NCBI GenBank assembly: GCA_050741915.1
Contig: JBOGEX010000141.1
Coordinates: 1-63,455, forward strand
Reading direction: 5' to 3'
Length of the DNA stretch: 63,455 bases
Origin: JACCTH01 sp050741915
GTDB lineage: Bacteria; Actinomycetota; Acidimicrobiia; Spongiisociales; ZC4RG35
Shown here: one piece after another, positions 17,445-26,647 of the stretch
Numbering within the stretch: the first letter of the stretch is position 1
Layout of the letters: each line of letters opens with the position of its first letter
Notes under the pieces: model-generated
Database searches by the model: none
What the model was told of the DNA's origin: nothing
What the model saw: only the letters and a program-made list of their open reading frames with translations
Position numbers and translations under genes: made by a program

Positions 17445-18383
17445 GTGATCAGTCGGTCTGTTCGTCGGGGAGTGGTAGCGCCGTTTTGGCTCGATCGTCC
17501 CGGCGAGGAGGCCCTGGGTCTGGCGTCGCTGGCCGAGGACCTCGATTACGGCGAGTTCTGGGTGGGGGAGATGCTCCACTTTGACGCTTTCGCCCTTGCC
17601 GGCGCGATTGCCGCTTTGACAGCTCGCATCACCGTCACGGTCGGCCCTTTGGCGCTCGGCCTCAGGGACCCGGTGGCTCTAGCGATGGGAGTCGGGTCGG
17701 TCGAGGTCATTGGAGGCCGGCCGGCGCGCCTGGCGATCGGGGCCTCGAGCCCCGCGGTTGTATATGGATGGCACGGAAGATCCCACGGAGGGGAAGCGGA
17801 AAAGATTCCCGAGGCCATCGAGCTGATTCGAACCGTCCTCGCCGGCGAGCGGACCAATCACAGCGGAGCTCATTTTCATTCCATCGGGTTCCGCTCCGGT
17901 CTCGGCCCGAGAACAGTTCACGTTTCCGTAGCCGCAGCCGGATCGAAAGTGATCGACGCCGCAGCAGGTTCGGCGGACCGCATCGTCGCCAACCTGGTCA
18001 CGCCCGAGCGGGCCGCGCAAGTCATGAAGAAGTCCGGTCTGCGTTTGGCGGTCTGGGTGATAGCGGCGGTGGAGCCCACTGGGTCAGGAATCGATCAGAT
18101 CCGGCGGCAAATCGCTCACTATTTATCCGCTCCCGGATACCGAGAATCATTGACCGAAGCCGGTATGGGGGAGTTGGTCGGAAAGGTGCAGGAGGGAGCC
18201 CGAACGAGGGACGTGGAAGGGTTGATCACGAACGAGATGCTTTCGGCCATTGGCGCCGTCGGGTCGTCCGAGGAGACCGCGTCGGCGCTGGAGGCTTACG
18301 AGCAAACGGGAGCGGAGGTGATGCTGGTCCCGGTCACCGCCGGTGACGAAGGTGGCGTCCGAACCTTGCGGGCACTCTCCTAA
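17445..18383 (+). CDS. LLM-class (luciferase-like) F420/FMN-dependent oxidoreductase
   Basis: The 312-aa TIM-barrel protein shows the LLM pattern: GEFWVGEMLHFDAFALAGAI, ITVTVGPLALGLRDPVALAM, and the RLAIGASSPAVVYGWHGRSH strand-loop that holds the cofactor. In actinobacteria most such proteins use coenzyme F420; the substrate is unknown. The GTG start is exactly six bases behind TAAGGT (17433-17438), indicating a leaderless mRNA. The stop forms a four-base CTAA overlap with the convergent phosphotransferase. Confidence 0.85.
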   Translation: MISRSVRRGVVAPFWLDRPGEEALGLASLAEDLDYGEFWVGEMLHFDAFALAGAIAALTARITVTVGPLALGLRDPVALAMGVGSVEVIGGRPARLAIGASSPAVVYGWHGRSHGGEAEKIPEAIELIRTVLAGERTNHSGAHFHSIGFRSGLGPRTVHVSVAAAGSKVIDAAAGSADRIVANLVTPERAAQVMKKSGLRLAVWVIAAVEPTGSGIDQIRRQIAHYLSAPGYRESLTEAGMGELVGKVQEGARTRDVEGLITNEMLSAIGAVGSSEETASALEAYEQTGAEVMLVPVTAGDEGGVRTLRALS

Positions 18384-19441
18384 ATCCGGGCCGCGGCTAA
18401 TTCGAACAGGCGCTTGGCGCCGTCACCCATAGCCGCGAAGCGTTCGTCATGAGTTTGTCCCCGGTGCCAGCGGATGAAAATCTGCTGCAGGACGACACCT
18501 ACTTTCCAGGTGCCGAACACGAGGTACCAACCAAAGTCGTCGACCGGAAAGCCTGTTGAGGACTGATAGCGCCCGACCGCTTCAGCCCGGTTCATGAAGC
18601 CTGTCACCGTCGTCGGCATGGGATTGAGATTGGCGGGCACCTCGCCCCGTTCGTACCAGACCGCGAGAAGAGTCCCCAGGTCGGCCAGGGGGTCGCCGCG
18701 GGTGCACATGTCCCAGTCGTAGACGGCCACGCAGGTGCCGGGGTCTGTCTCCGAAACCGCCATGTTGTCGAGACGCCAGTCATTGTGGAGGAGGGTGGGT
18801 GGCGGCGAGGTCGGAATTCGATCAGCCACCCAGGCGGCCACGCGGTCCGCGGTTTCGTTGTGCTCGTGACGAGCGCCTTCCCATCGTTGCAACCAGCCTT
18901 GTACCTGCCGGTCGAGAAAACCCTCGGGGCGCCCGATGTGGTCGAGACCGCAGGCTACGGGGTCGACCCGATGAAACTCCGCCAGTGTGTCGATGACTAC
19001 TTCGGAAAGCCTGCGATTGGCCACCGGGTCTTGGCCACTGCCAAACCGCGCCGGGACCTCGCCTCGGATGACAACTCCGTTCCGTTTCTCCATGACGAAG
19101 AACGGCGCCCCGATAACCGTGGGGTCGTCGCACAACACGAACGCTCGCGGCGCTGGCGGAAACGCTTTGTAAAGCCGGGAGAGAACTGCGAACTCTCGTC
19201 CCATGTCATGCGAGCCGGGTGCTATCGGCCCCAGAGGTGGCCTGCGTAGGACGAGATCGACTCCGGGGTACTCGAGAAGGTAGGTGAGGTTCGCATGCCC
19301 GCCGGAGAACTGGCGGACGGTGGGAGTCCCCTCGGCACCGTCAACCTTGCCGGCCAGGAACCCGGCGACCCGAGAAACGTCGAATGCCTCTTCGGGGCGA
19401 GTGTCGATCAGATCGCCGGGTGAAGACACGATCCCCATCAT
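18380..19441 (-). CDS. aminoglycoside phosphotransferase-fold kinase (acyl-CoA-dehydrogenase-associated type)
   Basis: The 353-aa protein is a member of the APH/ChoK superfamily. The catalytic loop is LLHNDWRLDNMAV (family HGDxxxxN, here with Asn replacing Gly), and the Mg-binding VYDWDMCTRGDPLADLG follows. The N-terminal RQFSGGHANLTYLLEYPG is the nucleotide-binding glycine turn. This subtype is frequently encoded beside or fused to acyl-CoA dehydrogenase genes (ACAD10/11-like), consistent with the neighbourhood. It is more likely a small-molecule or acyl-chain hydroxyl kinase than an antibiotic-resistance factor. It is divergent from the DUF885 gene with only 40 bases between. Confidence 0.85.
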   Translation of the reverse strand: MMGIVSSPGDLIDTRPEEAFDVSRVAGFLAGKVDGAEGTPTVRQFSGGHANLTYLLEYPGVDLVLRRPPLGPIAPGSHDMGREFAVLSRLYKAFPPAPRAFVLCDDPTVIGAPFFVMEKRNGVVIRGEVPARFGSGQDPVANRRLSEVVIDTLAEFHRVDPVACGLDHIGRPEGFLDRQVQGWLQRWEGARHEHNETADRVAAWVADRIPTSPPPTLLHNDWRLDNMAVSETDPGTCVAVYDWDMCTRGDPLADLGTLLAVWYERGEVPANLNPMPTTVTGFMNRAEAVGRYQSSTGFPVDDFGWYLVFGTWKVGVVLQQIFIRWHRGQTHDERFAAMGDGAKRLFELAAARI

Positions 19442-19481
19442 TCCATGGTCATTTGCTCACGGGTCGCCCTAAGGTCGAAAC

Positions 19482-21134
19482 GTGTCTGACTTGTTCTCGA
19501 TTGCCTCTCAATTCGTCGACGAAGTAGCAGCCCATCATCCTGATGTGGCGACGCAGATCGGAGTCCCCGGCTACGACCACTTGTGGCCGGACACCAGTCC
19601 CGAGGGCGTCGCTGCAGCCGCCGAGCTGGTGACTCGCTATCGCACGCTGATCGCGCCGCATCTCGACTCCGACGACGAGCGCCAACAGCACGGAGCCCGA
19701 GTGCTCGATGGCTTTCTGATGAAGAAGCAATCCGACTACGACGAAGGTGACAGGTACTACGAGCTTCGTCACGTCGCCGGAATCCAAGATGAAGTGCGAG
19801 ACGTCTTCGACCTCATGGACACCTCGACGGAGGAAGCGTGGGCCAATATCGCCACTCGCCTCGAGACCGCCGCCCAGCCACTTTCGGGATGGAGAGCGAC
19901 CCTCGAAGAAGGGCGGGGGCAGGGCTTCGTCGTCTCGCGACGACAGGCGGAGTCGGCTCTGGAGCAATTACGTCATCTGGCCGGTCCCGATTCCAAGTGG
20001 CTGGGGCTGTCAAAGCGGGCCGCGCAAGAGGCGCCCGACATCGCCAACCGCGTGTCGGAAGCAGTCGACAAGGGACGGCGGGCGGCCGCCGACTTTGCCG
20101 ACTATGTCGAGGCTGGGTATTTGCCTCATGCTCGCGAGGCCGATGGCGTTGGTGTGGAGCGATACATCAGCGCGGCTGACGGCTTCCTGGGGATGCGGAT
20201 CGATCCTCTCGAGACATACAAATGGGGCTGGAGCGAGGTCCATCGCATTCACCAGGCCATGACGGAGGTGGCGGCAAAGATCGATTCTACGAAGACTCTC
20301 AGCGAGGTGATCGAGTTGCTGGAGACCGACGGCGACTATGCCGCGCCCAGCCAGGCGGCCTTTGCCGAGTTCATCCAGCAAAGACAGGATCAAGCCCTAG
20401 GACAGCTCGACGGTGCCCATTTCGCCGTGCCGGAGGAGATCAAGCAGGTGACTGTCAATCTGGTCCCCCCGGGTGCCGCCCTCGGGGCTTACTACCTGCA
20501 GCCAAGCGAGGACTTTGGGCGACCGGGGGGGATTTGGTACTCATTCGGCGATCGTCAGCAGATTCCGCTCTGGGGCGAGGTGTCGACCGCTTATCACGAG
20601 GGCTTCCCCGGTCACCATTTGCAGGTAGGGACGTCAATGGCCCAGCAGGAGAATCTCACCAGGGCGCATCGGCTGTTGATCTGGTACTCCGGCTACGGCG
20701 AAGGTTGGGCGCTCTACACAGAACGGTTGATGGAGGGGCTCGGCTATTTCGAAAAGCCCGAGTACCTGCTCGGCTACTACAGCTCCCAGCAACTGCGCGC
20801 TTGCCGCGTCGTTATCGATATCGGATGCCACCTGGGACTCAAGTTGCCTGACGACGCCTTGGTTAACCCCGGCGGTGCCTGGGACTACCCGACCGCGGTG
20901 GAGATGTTGCATCAGGTGGCCGGCCAGCCCCGCGATGTGTCGGAGTCGGAGACGAAGCGTTATCTGGGATGGCCCGGCCAGGCGATCTCGTACAAGGTCG
21001 GCGAGCGCGTCATTCTCTCACTGCGCGACGAGGCGAAGAGGAAACAGGGCTCGGCTTTCGACCTGAAAGAGTTCCACCGCTCCCTCCTCGGGGGCGGCGA
21101 GGTCCGCCTCGATTACCTGACGACCTCCACCTAA
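19482..21134 (+). CDS. DUF885-family metallopeptidase-like protein
   Basis: The 550-aa protein has the usual DUF885 length. The zinc-binding motif is STAYHEGFPGHHLQ (HExxxxHH-type), with the downstream GYGEGWALYTERLMEGLG supplying another Glu. The family is related to M32/M2-like gluzincins and is thought to hydrolyse peptides. No signal peptide is seen, so a cytosolic enzyme is expected. The GTG start is six bases after TAAGGT (19470-19475), a leaderless pattern shared with the gene at 17445. Confidence 0.85.
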   Translation: MSDLFSIASQFVDEVAAHHPDVATQIGVPGYDHLWPDTSPEGVAAAAELVTRYRTLIAPHLDSDDERQQHGARVLDGFLMKKQSDYDEGDRYYELRHVAGIQDEVRDVFDLMDTSTEEAWANIATRLETAAQPLSGWRATLEEGRGQGFVVSRRQAESALEQLRHLAGPDSKWLGLSKRAAQEAPDIANRVSEAVDKGRRAAADFADYVEAGYLPHAREADGVGVERYISAADGFLGMRIDPLETYKWGWSEVHRIHQAMTEVAAKIDSTKTLSEVIELLETDGDYAAPSQAAFAEFIQQRQDQALGQLDGAHFAVPEEIKQVTVNLVPPGAALGAYYLQPSEDFGRPGGIWYSFGDRQQIPLWGEVSTAYHEGFPGHHLQVGTSMAQQENLTRAHRLLIWYSGYGEGWALYTERLMEGLGYFEKPEYLLGYYSSQQLRACRVVIDIGCHLGLKLPDDALVNPGGAWDYPTAVEMLHQVAGQPRDVSESETKRYLGWPGQAISYKVGERVILSLRDEAKRKQGSAFDLKEFHRSLLGGGEVRLDYLTTST

Positions 21135-21228
21135 AGCGAACCCTGGGTAATAACCGGGCGAAACCGGTGTGTAGGGCCCTCAGAACAGACCCCTAGAAAC
21201 GCGCTTCCAGTTCTGGCCCGTTCTTCGG

Positions 21229-22131
21229 ATGAGAATCGACTACGAGCTCGCGGCTCTGGCTACCAGCCAGGCCGGGTACTTGAGCCGTGAGCAGGCGGAT
21301 GGACTCGGTATGAGCGATTCTTCCGTCCAGCGTCGGGTCAAGAATGGAACGTGGATCGTGGTCCGCAAAGGTCTCTATCGAGTCCAGGGAGTTATCGGCG
21401 ATTACAAAGCTCTCCTGCGAGGAGCAGCCGCGATTCTTCCCGACGCAACGATTTCCCATGAGTCGGCCGCTGAGGCACATGGCATACCGTATATAGCCAG
21501 AGGAAAGGCGGTAGTCACTGTGCACCCGCGCACAACCCATGACTTTCCTGGGGTTGCTGTCCATCGAAGCCTCGATTTGGTCAGCGCGCATCGTCAACTT
21601 GTCGAATCGGTTTGGACTACGACAGCAGCCCGAACACTGGTTGACAGCGCAGCAGTGCTGCGACCAAAAGCATTGGAGCTGGCCGTCGATGATTCACTTG
21701 CCCGAGGCTTGGTCGGCATCGAGGAGCTCCAGCAGGTTTTCGAACAAGTCGCTCGACGGGGGCGGACCGGGTGTGCAGCCATGAGGAAGCTGATCGGGGA
21801 GCGAGTCGGAGATGACACCGTTTCCGCGTCCCGGTTGGAGAAACTGGGATTAGGAGTCTTCGAACGGGGCGGGCTGCCGCGTCCTATTTGGCAGTATCCA
21901 GCGCCCTGGAATCGCGAAAGCCGGATCGATTTTGCATGGCCCCATTTCTGCGTCGGGTGTGAGTGTGACAGTCGGCGGTGGCATACACGCGTCGCGGACT
22001 TTCAGAGCGACCGAGATCGAGACAACCTTTCGCTGCTGCACAACTGGCGAATCTTTCGATTCACCTGGTATGACTTCACAAAGCGGCCCGAGTTCGTGAT
22101 CACTCAACTCCGTGAGGCAATGGCGGCCTGA
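21229..22131 (+). CDS. AbiEi-type HTH / DUF559-like (Vsr-fold) protein
   Basis: The 300-aa protein has an N-terminal winged HTH (about 1-55: ATSQAGYLSREQADGLGMSD, VQRRVKNGTWIVVRKGLYRV) as in AbiEi-type antitoxin domains. The middle SHESAAEAHGIP / VTVHPRTTHDFPGV segment is typical of these proteins. The C-terminal Vsr/DUF559-like fold has the nuclease motif RIDFAWPHFCVGCECDSRRWH (D...E-x-D). Similar genes are abundant in actinobacteria, usually single and without a partner toxin; none is adjacent here. A role in defence or mobile DNA is plausible but unproven. Confidence 0.75.
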   Translation: MRIDYELAALATSQAGYLSREQADGLGMSDSSVQRRVKNGTWIVVRKGLYRVQGVIGDYKALLRGAAAILPDATISHESAAEAHGIPYIARGKAVVTVHPRTTHDFPGVAVHRSLDLVSAHRQLVESVWTTTAARTLVDSAAVLRPKALELAVDDSLARGLVGIEELQQVFEQVARRGRTGCAAMRKLIGERVGDDTVSASRLEKLGLGVFERGGLPRPIWQYPAPWNRESRIDFAWPHFCVGCECDSRRWHTRVADFQSDRDRDNLSLLHNWRIFRFTWYDFTKRPEFVITQLREAMAA

Positions 22132-22245
22132 TCGTTCTATTGGCCGTGGACGTCGGTTTCGGTGGGATACAACCCAGGGTTGGCATAAGGGTGGCTAACG
22201 TGACGCTTCTGTTCGGGCGGACAGGGGCCGGAACAGGAGGGCGTC

Positions 22246-23382
22246 GTGGACGCCGAGCCGAAAGTTCGCAAACATCGTGCTCTGGCCTCTGCATTGGTGG
22301 TGGCGTTGACCGTGGTGCTCGCCAGCGCCGATTATGTCGTCGAAAGCGGAGACACCCTCGGCGATATCGCTTCGGCTCACGGGGTTTCAGTCAGTGACCT
22401 TGCCGTGGCGAACGACATCAGTAATCCGGACCTGATCAGGGTTGGGCAAGTGCTCGTCATCCCCGGTAGTCAGGGAGGTGGCGGAGGTGTTGTCCACGTT
22501 GTTGCTCATGGCGACACCTTGGCCGACATTGCCGCCCACTTCGGCACCACGGTCGCGGCTCTGATCGCAGCCAATCAGCTCGCCAACCCCGACCTCATCC
22601 GCATCGGCCAGGAACTGAATCTTCCCCCAAGCGGCTCCGCACCAGCCGCGGCGCCGGCGACGACGGACACACAAACGCACACGGTCGCACCCGGCGAGAC
22701 GTTGGCTGGCATCGCCGCTCGCTACGGACTCGATCCGGAGACGCTTGCCGCCACGAACGGCATCACCGATCCCTCCCTCATCTATGTCGGGACGATGCTG
22801 CGCCTGGCTGGTCCGGCTGCGCCCGAAGTCCCTCTGGCGGCGTCGAGCGTGGTGCACATCGTCGCCGAAGGCGAAAGTCTCAACTCGGTGGCCGCCCACT
22901 ACGGGACCTCCGTTTCGCAGCTCGTGAGCACCAATGGGCTCGCCGACCCCAACCTGATCCGAGTCGGACAAGAGCTCACCGTTCCCGGGGGCGCCCAGGC
23001 CTGGGTATGCCCGGTGCCGGGCGCGGTCTTTTTCAACGACTGGGGCTTTCCGCGCTCAGGGGGACGGTTCCATGAAGGCAACGACCTCTTCGCAGATCGC
23101 GGGACGCCGGTGATAGCGCCCGTCTCCGGGGCGCTGCAGGTCAAGACCGGACCTGTTGGCGGCCTGCAGTTCCGGCTGTATGGCGAAGACGGAGTCACAT
23201 ATATCGGGTCCCATCTCGACGCCGCCATCGAGTCCGGATACGTGTTTGCCGGGACTCCGATCGGAGCGGTGGGCGACACCGGCAATGCCATCGGGGCCAA
23301 GCCTCACCTGCACTTTGAGATGCATCCAGGTGACGGCTTGGCCGTCAATCCCTACCCCGTGCTCAAAACCGCGGGGTGCTGA
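22246..23382 (+). CDS. secreted LysM/M23 peptidoglycan endopeptidase
   Basis: The 378-aa protein has an N-terminal signal sequence (ALASALVVALTVVLASA) and four LysM repeats, beginning near residues 29, 82, 142 and 204 (each with GDTL/GETL/GESL and an ADI/AGI helix, ending in L-NPDLIRVGQ-L). A C-terminal M23 metallopeptidase domain follows (about 262-375) with zinc ligands in RFHEGNDLFADRGTPV and HLHFEMHP. It binds cell-wall glycan and cleaves peptide cross-links, or activates amidases if degenerate. The GTG at 22246 is supported by AGGAGG a few bases upstream. Confidence 0.92.
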   Translation: MDAEPKVRKHRALASALVVALTVVLASADYVVESGDTLGDIASAHGVSVSDLAVANDISNPDLIRVGQVLVIPGSQGGGGGVVHVVAHGDTLADIAAHFGTTVAALIAANQLANPDLIRIGQELNLPPSGSAPAAAPATTDTQTHTVAPGETLAGIAARYGLDPETLAATNGITDPSLIYVGTMLRLAGPAAPEVPLAASSVVHIVAEGESLNSVAAHYGTSVSQLVSTNGLADPNLIRVGQELTVPGGAQAWVCPVPGAVFFNDWGFPRSGGRFHEGNDLFADRGTPVIAPVSGALQVKTGPVGGLQFRLYGEDGVTYIGSHLDAAIESGYVFAGTPIGAVGDTGNAIGAKPHLHFEMHPGDGLAVNPYPVLKTAGC

Positions 23383-23441
23383 GGCCCGACTCCAAGGTCG
23401 GCTTTTCGGCAGCTGAGAGCCGGTCATACACTCGCCCTCCG

Positions 23442-24776
23442 ATGACGGAGGTGCGCAAAGGGTGGGCCGTGGGCCCGATCGGATTTCGCGAAGCCCGACT
23501 CGACTCCGCCGATCTGTCCTCGGCGATGGCGCTCTTCGTGGCGGGAATCCCGGCTCTGTTGGTGGGCGCCGAATTAGCCGGTTCCGGTCTCGGATTCGGT
23601 CAGCTAATCATCGCCGTCCCGTTGGGGGCGATCGTGGGAGCCGCCTTGGTCGGTCTCCTCGGCCGGCAGGCAGCCGCCAGCGGCGCTCCCGGGGCTTACC
23701 TGGCTCGGGCCCCGTTCGGCAGCCTCGGGGGTCTTGTCTTCAACGTCCTCCGGCTCGTTTTGACGCTGGGCTGGGCGGCGCTCGTGATTCAGATCGCCGC
23801 CAACTGGGTCGAGTCGGCCTTGCTCGCGCTCAGCTTGGTCGTCCCGCCGTACGTGATCCCGGGGTCCCTGGTTGTCTTAGCTGCGCTCTTCTTCCTGAAC
23901 GGACTTGCCTGGACCGTCGTCCTTGTACGCCGCCGTCTGTTTTGGATCGTGTTGGCGCTGATGCTGGTGGTGGTTTGGCGAGTCCTCGAGGGCTCGGATC
24001 CCACCGAAGCGGTGTCCGGGAACCGAAGCTTTGTCGGAGCACTTGACGGAGTTGTTGGGTTAGCGGTCCTCTGGGCGGCGGTGGGGGCAGATGTGGGCGG
24101 CTACGGCCAGCGGGAGGACGAAACCGCAACCGGTCTCGGCTTCGGATTTGCCATCGGAGCTCTGGCCTTCATACTGGCCGGCGCTGCTCTTGGTCAGCGA
24201 GTGGGCGCCGATCTTTCCAACATGTCCGGTCTCGGCGCAGGTCTCGTCGGAGCGGCTCTCCTCATTCTCTGGGTTCCGTTCATGGAAATTGACGGGACGG
24301 GAGGGCTGGTCGCCGCCTCGGCTATGTCCATGCAGACTGTGATAGAGGTGATCCCCACCAGGTTCTGGCTGGTGATGTCGGCCCTGGCCGCCGGAGCCGG
24401 AGCCGTGTTCGTCGATCAGAGCATGCTGCGAGATGCGGCCGATGTGGCGGCGGTGGTCGTCGGGCCGGCAATGGCGGTGGTGGTCGTGGACGCCTACCTC
24501 GTCAGACCGGGCGGCTATTCCTCCGACGACCTGTTCCGTTGGCGGGGCGACTACGGCCTGCTCAATCCCGCCGGTCTGCTCGCCTGGGTCCTCGGCGCCG
24601 GGGTAGCCCTCTGGCTACACCGCGACGTCGCCGCTTTGGGTCCGCTCGTCGGCTCCGGTCCCGATGGTTTGCCCCCGCTGCTGCTGGGAATGCTGGCCTC
24701 GGGTTTGATCTTCCTGGTGGTCGGTCGTCTGATTGTCGGAGGGCGTTCGGAGACCTATCAGATGAGGTCGTTCTAG
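23442..24776 (+). CDS. NCS1-family (purine/cytosine permease-like) transporter
   Basis: The 444-aa polytopic protein has about 11-12 hydrophobic segments. The N-terminal GPIGFREARLDSADLSSAMALFVAGIP and the GRQAAASGAPGAYLARAPFG stretch match the codB/NCS1 pattern of nucleobase, allantoin or thiamine-precursor importers. Substrate residues cannot be interpreted by eye. The ATG at 23442 gives a correct N-terminus; the frame extends 22 codons upstream across the preceding gene's end. A small membrane-protein gene is convergent eight bases downstream. Confidence 0.82.
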   Translation: MTEVRKGWAVGPIGFREARLDSADLSSAMALFVAGIPALLVGAELAGSGLGFGQLIIAVPLGAIVGAALVGLLGRQAAASGAPGAYLARAPFGSLGGLVFNVLRLVLTLGWAALVIQIAANWVESALLALSLVVPPYVIPGSLVVLAALFFLNGLAWTVVLVRRRLFWIVLALMLVVVWRVLEGSDPTEAVSGNRSFVGALDGVVGLAVLWAAVGADVGGYGQREDETATGLGFGFAIGALAFILAGAALGQRVGADLSNMSGLGAGLVGAALLILWVPFMEIDGTGGLVAASAMSMQTVIEVIPTRFWLVMSALAAGAGAVFVDQSMLRDAADVAAVVVGPAMAVVVVDAYLVRPGGYSSDDLFRWRGDYGLLNPAGLLAWVLGAGVALWLHRDVAALGPLVGSGPDGLPPLLLGMLASGLIFLVVGRLIVGGRSETYQMRSF

Positions 24777-24784
24777 CCTCCGAG

Positions 24785-24949
24785 CTATTCCGGATACTCG
24801 CCGTTGTTGGCGCGGAAAGAAGGTGGTTTTTCCTCGCGCTCGCTCGGAATAGAGATGAGTCTGTCGCGCATTGCCCAGAGCAGTGCGGCCAAACCACCGA
24901 CGATGGTCAGAAGCTTTACCACCCGCCGCCCGCCCTTTCGCTTCTCCAT
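24785..24949 (-). CDS. 54-aa single-pass membrane protein
   Basis: ATG at 24949, TAG at 24787-24785. The sequence is a basic N-terminus (MEKRKGGRRVV), a hydrophobic stretch KLLTIVGGLAALLWAMRDRL, then a charged tail ending in SFRANNGEYPE. The positive-inside N-terminus, single helix and distinct tail look like a real small membrane protein rather than chance. It sits between the transporter (convergent) and the LLM gene (divergent). Function unknown. Confidence 0.55.
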   Translation of the reverse strand: MEKRKGGRRVVKLLTIVGGLAALLWAMRDRLISIPSEREEKPPSFRANNGEYPE

Positions 24950-24995
24950 AGAACCGCGAGCCTAACGGCGCCTCTCTTTGGGCAACAATGGGGTG

Positions 24996-26015
24996 ATGAA
25001 AGTCGATCTCTATTTCGATCCGCACGCCGGTCTCGCAGGGGCCAAATCAAGTGCCGAGAGGGCTGCTCGCCTCGGCTATGACGGTTTCTTCACCGCCGAG
25101 ACGAGCCACGAACCGTTCTTTCCCCTGGTCCTGGCATCGCAAGCTGCTCCGGAGTTGACACTCGGTACTGCCATTGCCCTCGCCTTTCCGCGCTCACCCA
25201 TGACTATCGCTCAAGTCGCCTGGGACCTGGCCGCTGTCTCGGAGGGAAAGTTGATCCTCGGTCTCGGCACCCAGGTCAAGGCGCACATCGTTCGGCGTTT
25301 CTCGGGAGAGTGGTTCTCTCCTGGTCCACGGATGAGGGACTACATCGCCGCGCTGCGGGCGATCTGGAACACGTTTCAAACCGGTGCCCCTCTGAAATAC
25401 GAAGGGGAGTTTTACAAGTTCAGCCTCATGACTCCGTTCTTCAATCCCGGGCCCATCGATCATCCCGAGATCCCGGTGGCCATCGCCGGCGTCGGGCTCT
25501 ACATGGCGCGACTGGCCGGTGAGGTCTGTCAGGGATTCCACGTCCATCCGTTTCACACTGTTAAGTATCTCGACGAGGTCGTTCTCCCGAGAATGAGCGA
25601 AGGAGCAAAAGCGGCCGGAAGGGATCTCTCCGATATCGATCGAATCTCAGCGGTCATGGTCGTCACTGGGAAGGACGAGGCCGAGATCGAGGCTGGCATG
25701 GGAGCAGTCAGAACCCAGATCGCTTTCTATGCCTCGACTCCCGACTACCTGCCTGTCTTGGAGACGCATGGCTGGGACGTGGGCGAGCATCTCTCTTCTT
25801 TGGCCCGGCGGGGCGAATGGGCCGAGATGGGGAAGCTGATCACCGACGACATGCTCCACGAGGTCGCGGTGGTAGCGCCCTTCGATTCGCTAGGGCAGGT
25901 CATCCGCCATCGCTACGGCGACAGATTGCAACGGGTGGGTTATTACTCATTGCAAAACGGCCATGACTGGCCGGAAGAAATCTGGCGCGATCTTGTGGCC
26001 AGCACCCGCGGTTAG
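24996..26015 (+). CDS. LLM-class F420-dependent oxidoreductase (TIGR03617-like)
   Basis: The 339-aa luciferase-fold protein begins MKVDLYFDPHAGLAGAKSSA, with the barrel motifs GYDGFFTAETSHEPFFPL, LTLGTAIALAFPRSPM and GKLILGLGTQVKAHIVRRFS. The overall pattern matches the F420-dependent TIGR03617 subfamily. The physiological substrate is unknown. A tandem GTG-ATG occurs at 24993/24996; the ATG fits homologues best. Its stop interlocks with that of the convergent phosphatase (TTAG at 26012-26015). Confidence 0.87.
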   Translation: MKVDLYFDPHAGLAGAKSSAERAARLGYDGFFTAETSHEPFFPLVLASQAAPELTLGTAIALAFPRSPMTIAQVAWDLAAVSEGKLILGLGTQVKAHIVRRFSGEWFSPGPRMRDYIAALRAIWNTFQTGAPLKYEGEFYKFSLMTPFFNPGPIDHPEIPVAIAGVGLYMARLAGEVCQGFHVHPFHTVKYLDEVVLPRMSEGAKAAGRDLSDIDRISAVMVVTGKDEAEIEAGMGAVRTQIAFYASTPDYLPVLETHGWDVGEHLSSLARRGEWAEMGKLITDDMLHEVAVVAPFDSLGQVIRHRYGDRLQRVGYYSLQNGHDWPEEIWRDLVASTRG

Positions 26016-26647
26016 TCGAAAGGAAGGCTGATCCGAGGCAGGCTCTCGGGCACGTGACCGAGGTCGTTGTACGCCAGCAGACGGGGACCCTCCAAATCGA
26101 TCACGTTCAGTGCGATGTTCTCTACTGCTCCCAGCCGGCCCTTGAAGATGTTTCCTCCTGGCTCCAGACCGAGCGCCCAGTTGACGAGGCAAAGGGCGGG
26201 TCCGCCATGGGTACTTATCGCCATCAATTCCTCGGTTCCTTTTAGCTCGGTGATGCACTCGACCACCCGGCTGCGGACCTTGCGCCAGCTTTCGCCCCCC
26301 GGTCGCTCGACATCTTCTCCATCGACGTATGCCTGCCACATGTCCGGCCAACCCTCTTTGATCTCGGTCGGGAGGAGACCGCTCCACTCACCGTTGGCGA
26401 TCTCCCGCAGGCGAGGATCCGTCGCCACCGGCAATCCCAATGCGGCTGCGCCGGGAGCGATCGTGTCACGAGCTCGTGCCAGATCGGAGCTGACAATCCT
26501 TTGGATGGGAAGGGCTGCCAGCCGCTTTCGCAGGGCTTCGGCCTGGTGTCGACCGAGTTCATCGAGAGACACGTCGGTCTGGCCGATGAAGCGGTGATCA
26601 GAGTTTCCCTCGGCCTGACCGTGGCGGATGACGAGCGCGATCGTCAC
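26012..26647 (-). CDS. histidine phosphatase family protein
   Basis: The 211-aa protein has the branch-1 phosphoglycerate-mutase-like fold with the phospho-acceptor motif ALVIRHGQAEGN, the conserved Arg in SSDLARARDT, Glu in REIANGEWSG, and the second catalytic His in AISTHGGPA. It could be a phosphatase of sugar phosphates, RNase-H-linked fragments or cofactor intermediates; the family alone does not decide. Its start overlaps the upstream gamma-glutamyltransferase stop by four bases (ATGA), so it is the last gene of a three-gene minus-strand operon. Confidence 0.88.
   Translation of the reverse strand: MTIALVIRHGQAEGNSDHRFIGQTDVSLDELGRHQAEALRKRLAALPIQRIVSSDLARARDTIAPGAAALGLPVATDPRLREIANGEWSGLLPTEIKEGWPDMWQAYVDGEDVERPGGESWRKVRSRVVECITELKGTEELMAISTHGGPALCLVNWALGLEPGGNIFKGRLGAVENIALNVIDLEGPRLLAYNDLGHVPESLPRISLPFD

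Noticed and set aside
18380..19441. An antibiotic (aminoglycoside) resistance kinase
   Set aside because: The fold is APH-like, but the subtype and the lipid-metabolism neighbourhood point to the acyl-CoA-dehydrogenase-associated group.
21229..22131. A complete AbiE toxin-antitoxin system
   Set aside because: Only the AbiEi-like protein is present; no AbiEii nucleotidyltransferase gene is adjacent and the C-terminal domain is a nuclease-like fold instead.
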